Part shown: one piece after another, positions 42,971 to 51,402 of the stretch
Layout of the letters: each line of letters opens with the position of its first letter
How positions within the stretch are numbered: position 1 is the stretch's first letter
Assembly (NCBI GenBank): GCA_018303655.1
Contig: JAGVXT010000011.1
Location: 1-63,696, forward strand
Source: Candidatus Woesearchaeota archaeon
Lineage (GTDB): Archaea; Nanobdellota; Nanobdellia; Woesearchaeales; GW2011-AR4
Direction: 5' to 3'
DNA length: 63,696 bases
The notes under the pieces: model-generated
The model's database searches: none
The model's input: the letters and a program-made list of their open reading frames with translations, nothing else
Told to the model about the DNA's origin: nothing
Position numbers and translations under genes: made by a program

Positions 42971-44753
42971 CTAATATTTGCTCTCCAGCTGCAGTTTCGG
43001 GTAAATTCCCAATGATTTGAACTCATCAAGCATTAATTTGAAAGCGTAGCTTATTTCTATATCATTAATCTCGACAGTATGACTTATTTTTGTAGTTGTC
43101 CTTTATTGCAATGATTCCGCAGCTTTCGCATACAGGCACAATTGTCCTGTCGCTGTCAAACCTTTCCTTGAGCAATAATGATGCGCCATGCGCAACAAAA
43201 GTGTCCTTTTCCATTTCTCCAAGCCTTAAACCGCCTTCTTTTGCACGTCCTTCTGTTGGCTGCCTTGTCAAAAGCTGTATTGGGCCGCGGGCTCTTGAAT
43301 GAATTTTGTTTGCAACCATATGCTTTAATTTCAGATAATACATGTTGCCGATGAATATCTTTGCATGGTACTGCTCGCCTGTCTGTCCGTTGTACATTGT
43401 CTCAACGCCGCTTTCCCTGAAGCCTAATGAAAGCAATTCCTTTCTTAATCTTTCTTCAGGCTCTGCGTCAAATGCTGTGCCGTTTATGTAGCGCCCTGCA
43501 AGAGCCCCTGTTTTGCCGGCAATCATCTCTATTAAATGTGATATCGTCATCCTTGACGGAATCCCATGCGGGGAAAATATCAAATCAGGAACTATTCCAG
43601 ATGCTGAAAATGGCAGGTCTCCTTGAGGCACAATCAATCCTACAACTCCCTTTTGGCCGTGCCTGCTTGTGAATTTGTCCCCAACTTCAGGCACTCTTTC
43701 GTCCCTTAATCTTACCTGTATCAGCTTGTTTCCTTCCTCATTTTCAGTCAGCATGACAAAATCAACAATACCCTCTTCGCCATGCTTTAAGTTTACAGAG
43801 CTTTCCCTCCTTGTGCTTGACGCAAGGCTGTATTCTTCCATTGAGCTTAAAAATCTTGGAGGTGATGTTTTTCCAATCACAACATCGCCTTCTTTTATCT
43901 TTGCTTCTGCATAAATAATTCCGTCATCTTCCAAAAACCTATAGTCTTTTTCAGTCTTGTATCCTTTGACCTCCTTATCGGGAATGCATATCTGGTCAAT
44001 CAAGCCGCCGGCATACCTTAATTCCTCAGCAACGCTTGGCCTGTAATAAGTTGATCTTCCAAGTCCCCTTTCAATAGAACCCTTGTTTAGGATTATTGCA
44101 TCTTCCATGTTGTATCCCTTGTAGCTCATTATGGCAACAACTATGTTCTGCCCTGCAGGATGCTTGTCATAATCAGAAATATCATTTATTATGGTACTGA
44201 CAACAGGCTTTTGAGGATAATGGAGCAGGTTTACATCCATGTCCATTCTGACAGCAAAGTTGGAGGCATAAAATCCTAAAGCCTGCTTCTGGTTTTTTGA
44301 GCCTGCATTAAGCCTTGTTGACTGGTTGAAGTTGCCGTATGGGACAAGCGATGTGCAGTAGCCAAGCATTGCCAAAGGCGTTATTTCAAGATGAGTGTGC
44401 TCAGGCGTCAATTCGCTTTCAAAAAAAGCAACCAAGGTATTTTCCTCTTCGGCAGCGTCCAAATATTCAATTACCCCCTGACTTACCAGATCAGACCATG
44501 AGATTTCATTTTTTTCAAGCTGCTTTATATGCCGCTCTGTCAATAAGGGAATGCCGTCTTTGACTATTATCAAAGGCCTTCTTGCCCTTCCCTTTGAGCT
44601 TTCAAGCTGGATCTCGTCTGTTTTTTCATTGTAGTAGACATTGAGGTTTTCCGTGATTGCGCCTTTTCTTCTTTCTTCCCTTATCTTCTGCACAAATTCT
44701 ATAGGGTTGTCAATATTTCCTACAAATTTGCTGTTAAGGTACGCTTCTGTCAT
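42971..44753 (-). CDS. rpoB1: RNA polymerase subunit B' (Rpo2C) with apparent C-terminal frameshift
   Basis: The main frame (44753 to 43065) encodes 562 residues with the catalytic-region motifs SYKGYNMEDAIILNKGS, GDKFTSRHGQKGVVG, SPHGIPSRMTISHLIEM and the clamp GGLRLGEMEKDTFVAHGAS. It then stops after VPVCESCG...NKSYC at a TAA. The usual ending continues in another frame from about 43072: EINDIEISYAFKLMLDEFKS then LGIYPKLQLESKY, stop at 42971-42973. The join lacks the second CxxC of the zinc ribbon, as if about 11 bases were lost. Either the genome has a true deletion or the assembly has an error. rpoB'' lies directly upstream. Confidence 0.9.
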
Positions 44754-44799
44754 TTTTTGTTTGATTTAATTTTTTCAATATTGGGTTTTTGTAGTTTCA

Positions 44800-44844
44800 C
44801 TTCAAAATTTTTAATTTTGAAGTTCCTCAGAAACTTTGTTTCTG
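44800..44844. repeat. Two small hairpins in the rpoB''/rpoB' spacer
   Basis: CTTCAAAAT-TTTTA-ATTTTGAAG (44800-44822) and CAGAAAC-TTT-GTTTCTG (44828-44844) stand side by side, followed by CGGATTTCC, which also follows a hairpin at 8663. The TTT loop and perfect stems match the hairpin arrays elsewhere in the window. Confidence 0.55.
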
Positions 44845-44899
44845 CGGATTTCCCAGCGCATTTAATTTTAATATTTTTTAAAAAATAATTGAAATTTTT

Positions 44900-46387
44900 T
44901 TATTTTATACCTTTCAAACCCATTCCTTTCAATGATTTTAAAATATCATCTTCGTTTGAGGCGCTGGATATTGTGCAGAGCAATGCAAGGTTTTTTCTCA
45001 GTCCTATGTTTGTACCTTCAGGGGTTTCAATCGGGCAAAGCCTTCCAAGATGTGTTGGATGAAGCTCCCTTGCTTCAAAATTTTCCTGCGAGGCGCTTAA
45101 CGGGCTTACGACCCTTTGCAAATGAGATAATGTCTCAAGATAGTTCAGGCGCTGGATTCTCTGGCTTATTCCCTTTCTGCCTCCAACCCAGACTCCTGTT
45201 GCCATTGCGGAATAAATTCTCTGGGTAAGCAGCTTGTCCCTTATGATGACTTTTATGCTTGGAAATTTTCCCCTTTTGACAATCCTCTGGAAGTTGTACA
45301 ATAAGTCCCCGATTAGGACTTTCAAGTTTAACCTCAGCAAATCGGCAAGCAAATCGCCGCTCATCTTAAGCCTTTTATTCATATAATGGTCCTTGTCGTC
45401 CATGCCGATCTCGTTGTTTGAGGCGAGAATGTATTTTTTCAGCATTTTGCACAGGTTATAGGCTTTTGATATCCTGTCTTCCGGCTTTATGCCAAGATGC
45501 GGCAGCAAATATTTGTCCAGGATTTCCTTCATTCTTTCTACCCTTACTTCCTTTGACTGGGTAATGCCGATTTTTTTTGCAATGTAATCAATGGCTTCTT
45601 CCTCATTTTTTATGGATACAAACTCCAGCAGGTTGATGATGATTTCGTCAAACTGCCTTTCCGGCGAAATGAATTTTGTCAACTCTTCATCTTTCAGCAG
45701 GCCAAGCGCCTTTATCAGAACTATAATCGGGATTCTTTTCACCCTTGTAAAAGTGATGTAGAATAATCCATCCTTCATCTTCTCAACTGTATGGGGAATT
45801 TTAAACGAGCCGTATTCTGAAAATAATTTTCCTACAACCTCGCTCGGGCCTGTTGCGTCCCTTTCCATCAGGAGCCTGTTTGAAGCCAAATCCTCTATTG
45901 TGATAAGGACCTTTTCAGTTCCGTTGATTATGAAGTAGCCTCCTGGCTCATCAGGATCCTCGCCTTTTGCTATCAATTCATCTCTTGACAGCTTGTGCAG
46001 GTGACACCATCTGCTTTTCAGCATTATCGGCAAATTGCCAATCTGGGTTTCAAAGCTTTCGCGCTGCACGCCATTAATATGTGCGCTGACTGTTATCCAT
46101 GTTGGCGCAGAATAAGTTATTTTCCTTAATCTTGCCTCCATTGGGTAAATATTTCTTGATGACCCGTCAGCCTCTATCATCTTTGGCTTTTCAACCCATA
46201 TCTTATCAAGCTTTATCTTGAACTCATCTATGTTGTGAGGGATAATTGTCGGGATGATTTCTTTGTTTTCCTCTATTATGTTCAGAAGCTCCTTGTCAAT
46301 GAAATTATTGAATGACTCTATATCGGAATCTACAAAGCTCTGCTCTTCAAAATATTTCTGTATTAAGGTTTTGCCGTATTTATACAT
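44900..46387 (-). CDS. rpoB2: RNA polymerase subunit B'' (Rpo2N)
   Basis: The 495-residue N-terminal half of the second largest subunit. It contains SSRNIYPMEARLRKITYSAPTW, GYFIINGTEKVLI, and, near the end, GRLCPIETPEGTNIGLRKNLAL. The split from B' at this point is the one seen in many euryarchaeal and DPANN genomes. The start overlaps the end of rpoH by eight bases; 146 bases of T-rich spacer with two hairpins separate it from rpoB'. Confidence 0.97.
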   Translation of the reverse strand: MYKYGKTLIQKYFEEQSFVDSDIESFNNFIDKELLNIIEENKEIIPTIIPHNIDEFKIKLDKIWVEKPKMIEADGSSRNIYPMEARLRKITYSAPTWITVSAHINGVQRESFETQIGNLPIMLKSRWCHLHKLSRDELIAKGEDPDEPGGYFIINGTEKVLITIEDLASNRLLMERDATGPSEVVGKLFSEYGSFKIPHTVEKMKDGLFYITFTRVKRIPIIVLIKALGLLKDEELTKFISPERQFDEIIINLLEFVSIKNEEEAIDYIAKKIGITQSKEVRVERMKEILDKYLLPHLGIKPEDRISKAYNLCKMLKKYILASNNEIGMDDKDHYMNKRLKMSGDLLADLLRLNLKVLIGDLLYNFQRIVKRGKFPSIKVIIRDKLLTQRIYSAMATGVWVGGRKGISQRIQRLNYLETLSHLQRVVSPLSASQENFEARELHPTHLGRLCPIETPEGTNIGLRKNLALLCTISSASNEDDILKSLKGMGLKGIK

Positions 46388-46625
46388 CTGACACCACCCT
46401 GTAAAAAATCGATTCGCCTGCAGTAGGGCTTTTTCTTGTTATTTTTATGACATCCCAAAGTTTAGCGTCCAATTCTTTTATAGCTGAGTCTGTCTTTAGT
46501 ATTTTTGGCAGCTCTTTAGAAGTTACCTGATACTTTTCAAGCAGCTGTGCTTTTTCCCTTTCGCCAAGCTTTGAATGTTTTGGAGTCAGTATGTGCTTAT
46601 CAACTTTGAATTTCTGCTTCTTCAT
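46380..46625 (-). CDS. rpoH: RNA polymerase subunit H (Rpo5)
   Basis: The 81-residue archaeal subunit H, homologous to the C-terminus of eukaryotic Rpb5: VDKHILTPKHSKLGEREKAQLLEKYQVTSKELPKILKTDSAI, KITRKSPTAGESIFYRVV. It is the first gene of the polymerase operon in most archaea and starts at ATG 46625. Two intron-bearing tRNA genes lie upstream in the same orientation. Confidence 0.95.
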   Translation of the reverse strand: MKKQKFKVDKHILTPKHSKLGEREKAQLLEKYQVTSKELPKILKTDSAIKELDAKLWDVIKITRKSPTAGESIFYRVVSDV

Positions 46626-46670
46626 CTTGTGGTTAGTCGCTGTTCACCTTGTTTTCTGATTGATTTTGAG

Positions 46671-46819
46671 TGGGCCGGACGAGATTTCCAGGCATTGTCT
46701 GCTTCATTCGGACTCGCGACCACCTGATTAAAAGTTTCACCCCGACATTTATTTCTGTCCGGCAGGTGCTCTTTCCTGCTTGCTTTGCAAGAGCAGGTAC
46801 CAGGCTGAGCTACCGGCCC
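46671..46819 (-). tRNA. trnK-TTT: tRNA-Lys(TTT) with three introns
   Basis: Removing three segments gives a perfect 74-nt tRNA. Acceptor GGGCCGG/CCGGCCC with A73; D-stem GCTC/GAGC with loop AGCCTGGTA; anticodon stem CCTGA/TCAGG with loop CTTTTAA (anticodon TTT at 46732-46730); variable loop TGGTC; T-stem GCGAG/CTCGT with loop TCCGAAT. Exons are 46819-46798, 46771-46763, 46735-46707 and 46684-46671. Introns: 26 nt in the D-loop (46797-46772, containing CCTG...CTTGC-AAA-GCAAG-CAGG), 27 nt in the anticodon stem after position 30 (46762-46736, with a CCGGACA/TGTCGG-type stem), and 22 nt in the T-loop (46706-46685). Boundaries may shift by one or two bases. CCA is not encoded. Confidence 0.85.
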
Positions 46820-46824
46820 ATTGA

Positions 46825-46864
46825 GATGAATGCGAGGGCTCTTCCCGAGCATTCTCGCGTTCAA
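46825..46864 (-). repeat. Copy 4 of the dispersed GCGAG repeat, between two tRNA genes
   Basis: On the minus strand it reads TTGAACGCGAGAATGCTCGG, then GAAGAGCCCTCGCATTCATC. The start TTGAACGCGAG and the end CTCGCATTC match 54026-54073. It fills most of the 53 bases between the tRNA-Asp and tRNA-Lys genes. Confidence 0.6.
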
Positions 46865-46872
46865 TATAAAAG

Positions 46873-47006
46873 CGCCCTGGTCGGGACTTTCAAAAGCGAT
46901 GTGGTCGCATTATTTTTGAACCCGAATCGAAGCCGGTTTGTATGCGAGCTCGATAATATCCCGCATTCGACAGGGCTTCATGATAGCCGGATTACACCAC
47001 CAGGGC
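46873..47006 (-). tRNA. trnD-GTC: tRNA-Asp(GTC) with two introns
   Basis: After removing two segments a 74-nt tRNA remains: acceptor GCCCTGG/CCAGGGC with G73; D-arm GTGT...TCAT as in other archaeal tRNA-Asp; anticodon stem AAGCC/GGCTT with loop CTGTCGC (GTC at 46971-46969); variable CGAT; T-stem TCGGG/CCCGA with loop TTCAAAT. Exons are 47006-46968, 46935-46915 and 46886-46873. The first intron (46967-46936, 32 nt) is at the canonical 37/38 site and contains ATGCG...CGCAT. The second (46914-46887, 28 nt) interrupts the T-loop between positions 59 and 60, the same place as the third intron of tRNA-Lys, with GCGA-CCACA-TCGC and flanking TTCAAAA/TTTTGAA pairing. Confidence 0.85.
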
Positions 47007-47173
47007 GTCACGCGGCTATAAACGGCATAGCAATCCCTCATTAGCAAAATTGTAAATGAAATTATAGTCTTTTGGCTAAAGAAGGATTATTTCTCATCAT
47101 AAACGGGATAAACTGGTTATTTATAAAGGTTGCGGAATTTGATATATAAAAACAACTCCAATAAACTAATCTA

Positions 47174-47186
47174 AACCTTTAAATAT
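47174..47186 (+). promoter_or_regulatory. TATA box for the eL41-like gene
   Basis: AACCTTTAAATAT is centred about 27 bases upstream of ATG 47208, so the message would start at or next to the start codon (leaderless). Confidence 0.5.
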
Positions 47187-47207
47187 CAAAATCAAATTCT
47201 TTTTCCC

Positions 47208-47318
47208 ATGAAAAGAAGCTCTCGTCGATGGAAAAAAAAGAGGCAAATGCGATGGAAATGGCAGCGCAAGCGAATGAAAAAAGAGAGAAGACTGAGGAAG
47301 CAGCACAGGTCTGGGTAA
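47208..47318 (+). CDS. rpl41e: Ribosomal protein eL41-like tiny basic protein
   Basis: A 36-codon frame encodes MKRSSRRWKKKRQMRWKWQ, then RKRMKKERRLRKQHRSG, with 19 Arg/Lys residues. eL41 is a 24-26-residue single helix at the subunit interface with the same W-K-x-x-R-M/R-R-R pattern. The promoter spacing supports ATG 47208; starting instead at Met14 (MRWKWQRKRM) would give the standard length. The frame is very short, but composition and promoter both support it. Confidence 0.65.
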   Translation: MKRSSRRWKKKRQMRWKWQRKRMKKERRLRKQHRSG

Positions 47319-47393
47319 AAATTAATATTTTTCTTGATTTTATAATAGGAACAAACACAAAATTTATATTAATATAAGATTTCTCCATGCATA

Positions 47394-47765
47394 ATGGGAG
47401 CAGAACTTAAGAAAAGAGTTCAAGATGTTGATTCACATCTAAAAGTACAATTATTGCGTGGTGGTTATAGTTTTCCTCCTCCAATTCCTAATGAAAGTCT
47501 TTTTAGACCTATAGTAGACAGGAAAGGAGATAATGTTTGATTTTTGGATTACGCTCTCTTTCCAGGTGATAGTCAAGCTTTATCAAATTGGATATTAAAC
47601 AATGTACTTGTATCAAATTCAAGCGGGAATTTAACAAATATAGTAGAGGAATCTTTTCAGCATTTTAGCTTGACTCCAACACCAATTACCTGTTCGGACC
47701 GGACACGAGAAACATTCGGAGTGCAAGTTTATTATGAGGTGCTGGGTACTGTAGAAAAATCTTGA
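47394..47765 (+). pseudogene. Small gene interrupted by an in-frame TGA
   Basis: ATG 47394 opens a frame of 48 codons (MGAELKKRVQDVDSHLKVQL...DRKGDNV), a TGA at 47538-47540, then the same frame continues as FLDYALFPGDSQALSNWILN to a second TGA at 47763. Both halves look like protein. TGA is an ordinary stop for other genes here, so a TGG-to-TGA nonsense change (Trp in NV-W-FLDYA) is the simplest explanation. A TATA-like AAATTTATATTAATA at 47361-47375 precedes it. I do not recognise the protein. Confidence 0.55.
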
Positions 47766-47849
47766 TATTAAAAGTTGGATATATTAGATTTCATAAAATT
47801 AATCAATAATCCCGAAAACTATATAAACAATTTACCTTGCCTTTCTTGT

Positions 47850-47855
47850 AGGTGG
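47850..47855 (+). promoter_or_regulatory. Shine-Dalgarno sequence fixing the glyA start
   Basis: AGGTGG lies 11 bases before ATG 47867 and overlaps the in-frame GTG at 47852, which therefore is not the start. TATA-like ACTATATAAAC lies upstream at 47818-47828. Confidence 0.55.
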
Positions 47856-47866
47856 TTAACATCTCA

Positions 47867-49159
47867 ATGATGGACGATATTTCAAAGACTGATGCAGAGA
47901 TTTTTGATGCGATAAAAAAGGAAGGCATTAGGATAAGGAATGGCGTTGAGCTTATTCCTAGCGAAAATTTTGTTTCTAAAGCAGTTCTGCAGGCATACGC
48001 CACTTTCTTCACAAACAAGTATTCTGAGGGTTATCCCGGCAAGAGATACTATGGGGGAAATCAATATGTTGATGTTGTTGAAAACCTTGCAATTGAAAGG
48101 GCAAAGAAATTGTTTGGAGCAGAGCATGTAAATGTCCAGCCATATTCCGGAAGTCCAGCTAACCAGGCTGTTTTCTTTGCATTGTTAAATGTAAATGATA
48201 CTTTCATGGGCTTTGATTTAAACGCAGGAGGGCATTTGACTCATGGCTCACCAGTTAACTTTTCCGGCAAATTGTACAAATGCGTCCCTTATAATGTTGA
48301 CAAAAAAACAGAATTGCTTGACTATGATGTGATTATGAAGCAGGCAAAGGAAGCAAAGCCAAAAATGATTCTTTCGGGACTGACAGCATACCCAAGAAAG
48401 ATTGACTTCAAGGCATTCAGGGAAATCTGCGATGAGATTGGAGCTTACCATTTTGCAGACATTGCCCATATTGCAGGATTGTGCGCAACTGGATTGCATC
48501 AAAATCCTGTGCCTTATTGCGATGTTGTGACAACAACAACCCACAAGACTTTGAGAGGGCCAAGAGGAGCAATGATAATGTGCAAAATTGAGGACAGGCT
48601 TGACAAAGAAGGCAAAAAAACACTTGCGCAGAAAATTGACAGTGCTGTTTTTCCGGGATTGCAGGGTGGCCCACATGACCATGTGAATGCAGCAAAAGCA
48701 GTTGCCTTCAAGGAAGCTTTGCAGCCGGATTACAAAGAGTACTGCAAGCAGATTGTAAAGAATGCGAAAGCACTTGCAAGCTCATTGATGAACAATGGAT
48801 TGGAATTAGTAACAAATGGGACAGACAATCATCTGATGGTCATAAAATTAGTCAACAAGGGGTTGACAGGAAAAGGAAAGGAAGTGCAGAATGCGCTTGG
48901 TGAAGCAGAGATTTACGTCAATAAAAATACAATTCCTTATGAGCCTGGCTCGCCGTTCAACCCAAGCGGAATAAGGTTGGGCACTCCTGCAATAACAACA
49001 AGGGGAATGAAGGAAAGCGAGATGAAAGTCATCGGAGAGTGCATTGCAAAGGTTATTGATAATTATGAGGATAAGTCAGTCATTGAAAAAGCCAAAAAAG
49101 ATATTTTGGAATTGTGCAAAGAGTTTCCTCTTTATCCTGGAATGGAAATTTTGAGATAA
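47867..49159 (+). CDS. glyA: Serine hydroxymethyltransferase
   Basis: From ATG 47867 the PLP enzyme has 430 residues and converts serine plus tetrahydrofolate to glycine plus methylenetetrahydrofolate. Signatures include [31 protein letters not shown] (folate and PLP contact), [30 protein letters not shown] and the PLP lysine in [17 protein letters not shown] (near residue 226). It is of the bacterial tetrahydrofolate type, consistent with folD next to it. The two genes are separated by one base, so they form an operon. Confidence 0.97.
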   Translation: MMDDISKTDAEIFDAIKKEGIRIRNGVELIPSENFVSKAVLQAYATFFTNKYSEGYPGKRYYGGNQYVDVVENLAIERAKKLFGAEHVNVQPYSGSPANQAVFFALLNVNDTFMGFDLNAGGHLTHGSPVNFSGKLYKCVPYNVDKKTELLDYDVIMKQAKEAKPKMILSGLTAYPRKIDFKAFREICDEIGAYHFADIAHIAGLCATGLHQNPVPYCDVVTTTTHKTLRGPRGAMIMCKIEDRLDKEGKKTLAQKIDSAVFPGLQGGPHDHVNAAKAVAFKEALQPDYKEYCKQIVKNAKALASSLMNNGLELVTNGTDNHLMVIKLVNKGLTGKGKEVQNALGEAEIYVNKNTIPYEPGSPFNPSGIRLGTPAITTRGMKESEMKVIGECIAKVIDNYEDKSVIEKAKKDILELCKEFPLYPGMEILR

Positions 49160-49160
49160 A

Positions 49161-50006
49161 ATGCCAGCAAAGATTATCGACGGAAAGAAAATTGCTGAAA
49201 AAATTCTCAATGGCCTAAAGTCAAAAATAAAAAGCATGAAGGAGAAGCCTGGGCTGGCCATTGTTTTGGTTGGCGACAATCCCGCTTCTGAAATCTATGT
49301 TTCTTCAAAAGAAAAAACTTTCAAAGAAGTCGAGGGCTATTGCGAAAGGCACAATCTGGATAAGGATGTAAGCGAGATGGACTTGCTTAATTTGGTTACT
49401 AAGCTTAACAACAATCCAAAAGTGCATGGGATTTTGGTTCAACTGCCGTTGCCAAAACACATTAATGAGCATTTGATAACAAATTCTATTTTGCCGCACA
49501 AGGATGTTGACGGGTTTACATCTGTAAACCTTGGGCATTTGATGTCAGGCAATACAATACTTGCGCCTGCAACTGCAAGGGCTGTTTTGAATTTGATTGA
49601 ATCAACCGGCATTGAAATTGAAGGAAAAAACGCTGTTGTTGTCGGAAGAAGCAACATTGTCGGCAAGCCTGTTGCCATTATGCTGCTTGAGAAAAATGCA
49701 ACTGTTGCAGTATGCCACTCAAAGACAAAAAATATTGCAGAGCATACCAAAAAAGCTGACATTCTTGTTGCTGCTGCAGGAAAGCCAAAGCTGATAACAA
49801 GGGAAATGGTGAAGGAAGGCGCTGTTGTGATTGATGTCGGCATCAACCGCGTTAATGGAAAAATTGTCGGAGATGTTGATTTTGAGAATGTTAAGGAAAT
49901 TGCCGGGTACATAACTCCTGTGCCTGGGGGAGTAGGGCCTATAACAATTGCCATGCTGATGGAGAATACTCTGAAGGCGATGGAGCTGGCGAAGAAAGGG
50001 ATATAA
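49161..50006 (+). CDS. folD: Methylenetetrahydrofolate dehydrogenase/cyclohydrolase
   Basis: The 281-residue bifunctional enzyme makes 10-formyltetrahydrofolate from methylenetetrahydrofolate. Visible are YVSSKEKTFKEV (Tyr and catalytic Lys), GILVQLPLPKH, DVDGFTSVNLG, the NADP-binding VVVGRSNIVGKPVAIML and ITPVPGGVGPITIAMLMENT. It follows glyA directly; the products feed PurN and PurH encoded 3-6 kb downstream. The usual length is 280-300 residues, so it is complete. Confidence 0.97.
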   Translation: MPAKIIDGKKIAEKILNGLKSKIKSMKEKPGLAIVLVGDNPASEIYVSSKEKTFKEVEGYCERHNLDKDVSEMDLLNLVTKLNNNPKVHGILVQLPLPKHINEHLITNSILPHKDVDGFTSVNLGHLMSGNTILAPATARAVLNLIESTGIEIEGKNAVVVGRSNIVGKPVAIMLLEKNATVAVCHSKTKNIAEHTKKADILVAAAGKPKLITREMVKEGAVVIDVGINRVNGKIVGDVDFENVKEIAGYITPVPGGVGPITIAMLMENTLKAMELAKKGI

Positions 50007-50046
50007 TTTTGATGTTTTTTGATTATTTTAAACTGATTAATGGAAA

Positions 50047-51402
50047 ATGATTAATGCCGAATTTGTTGTTATAGATACAAAACAAGAAACACCAGATGTA
50101 AAAAGCATCAAGCTTTCTTTTGACAGCAACAAAATTGATTACAAGCCAGGACAATATATGATGGTGGAGCTTGATGTTGATGATCCCGAGAATACACGGC
50201 CATTGCCAATCGCTTCTTCTCCAACAGAAGATTTTTTGTTATTCTCAACTAAAATATCACAAAGCGCTTTCAAGCAAAAATTCAGCAGCTTGGAAATCAA
50301 TGATAAAATAAAACTGAAAGGCCCGATGGGAGTTTTTGTTTTGAAAGAGGATGCAAAAGAGATTATTTTTCTAGGAGGCGGAATCGGGATAACTCCTTTC
50401 AGGGACATGATAAAGTATTCTTGTGACAAAAAACTGCCGATGAAATTGACATTGCTTTACTCCAACAAAACTCCTGATGATATCGTGTACAGGGATGAAT
50501 GGCCTGTTTTTGAAAGAGAAAATAGACAGGAATTAGAAAAAGGAATATTTAAGTTTATAATATTTCCTAAATATAAATATAAAATTGAAAAAGAATTGAA
50601 ACAAAATAGTATACCTGATTCAGAATTAGTCAAGTGGGAAGATTTTTATGAATATTTGGATAAGTGCGATAAAATATTTGATCCTATTGAAAAAAATCTA
50701 ATTGAAGAGTTAAAAGAGATAATGTATTCTTTTGACATTGATTATAAAATTCCAAACATTAATTCACAAACCTTTAAAAAAAAGTTGGAGCAAGGTGTTC
50801 ACTTTTTAAAAAAATTGAAAGATAAAGATAATTCAAAATTATCATTATATAAGTTTGTGAAAAATCCTTCAAATCAGAATTTCAGGATTGAAAGAATAAT
50901 TGAATATGAAATTGTTCCAGTTAAACTTTATCATTCAAAGAGTTATGATTTATATTGTTTTCTTTCAATTGAAGAATCAGACAAACTGACATTCAATATT
51001 GAAATCTATGGTAAAAGTAGGATGCCCAAAATTTCTGTAAAGGATAAATTATTTGAATATGAAAAAGGATCAAAACACTCATTTTTCAGAATCCCCTTGT
51101 TAGATAATTCTACTACCTCTTCAATTCAAAAAGTCCAAAGATTGATGCTTCCTGATATTAAACGTAATTTAAAACAGAACTTTTTTGAGATACTACATAA
51201 ATATTCTAAAGCTATCGAGATGGAGCCAAAGTTTATTGAACAATTTAAAAATATGGTCGTAGTCTTTCAGGACGTAGACCATTATTACAAAAAGGTACAT
51301 AAAGAACCTTTAAGAAAAACGGAAATGAATACGAAACTTCTAAAACCTAATTCTCATCACCTAATAATTAAAATGCTAACTAAAAAATATCAAAATGTTT
51401 AA
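50047..51402 (+). CDS. Truncated ferredoxin-reductase-type domain fused to an AT-rich unknown domain
   Basis: Residues 1-about 160 match a ferredoxin-NADP reductase-like flavoprotein: PGQYMMVELD, RPLPIASSP (FAD site), LKGPMGVFVL, FLGGGIGITPFRDMI (NAD site), then LLYSNKTPDDIVYRDEW. The remaining third of the NAD domain is missing. From about residue 162 the sequence changes to a 290-residue segment unlike any domain I know, in clearly AT-richer DNA (27% G+C in 50581-50640 against 40% in 50341-50400). The frame runs into the next gene by eight bases. This looks like an integration that cut the reductase gene and joined a foreign frame to it. Enzyme function is doubtful. Confidence 0.7.
   Translation: MINAEFVVIDTKQETPDVKSIKLSFDSNKIDYKPGQYMMVELDVDDPENTRPLPIASSPTEDFLLFSTKISQSAFKQKFSSLEINDKIKLKGPMGVFVLKEDAKEIIFLGGGIGITPFRDMIKYSCDKKLPMKLTLLYSNKTPDDIVYRDEWPVFERENRQELEKGIFKFIIFPKYKYKIEKELKQNSIPDSELVKWEDFYEYLDKCDKIFDPIEKNLIEELKEIMYSFDIDYKIPNINSQTFKKKLEQGVHFLKKLKDKDNSKLSLYKFVKNPSNQNFRIERIIEYEIVPVKLYHSKSYDLYCFLSIEESDKLTFNIEIYGKSRMPKISVKDKLFEYEKGSKHSFFRIPLLDNSTTSSIQKVQRLMLPDIKRNLKQNFFEILHKYSKAIEMEPKFIEQFKNMVVVFQDVDHYYKKVHKEPLRKTEMNTKLLKPNSHHLIIKMLTKKYQNV

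Noticed and set aside
46622-47044. Open frames of 80 and 124 codons across the tRNA region
   Set aside because: They overlap two well-paired tRNA genes and have no protein-like pattern.
47179-47388. Minus-strand 69-codon frame with a hydrophobic stretch
   Set aside because: It is antisense to the eL41-like frame, which has the better promoter and composition.
47538-47540. TGA as a selenocysteine codon
   Set aside because: No SECIS-like hairpin or selenoprotein family is visible, and the residue context suggests tryptophan lost by mutation.
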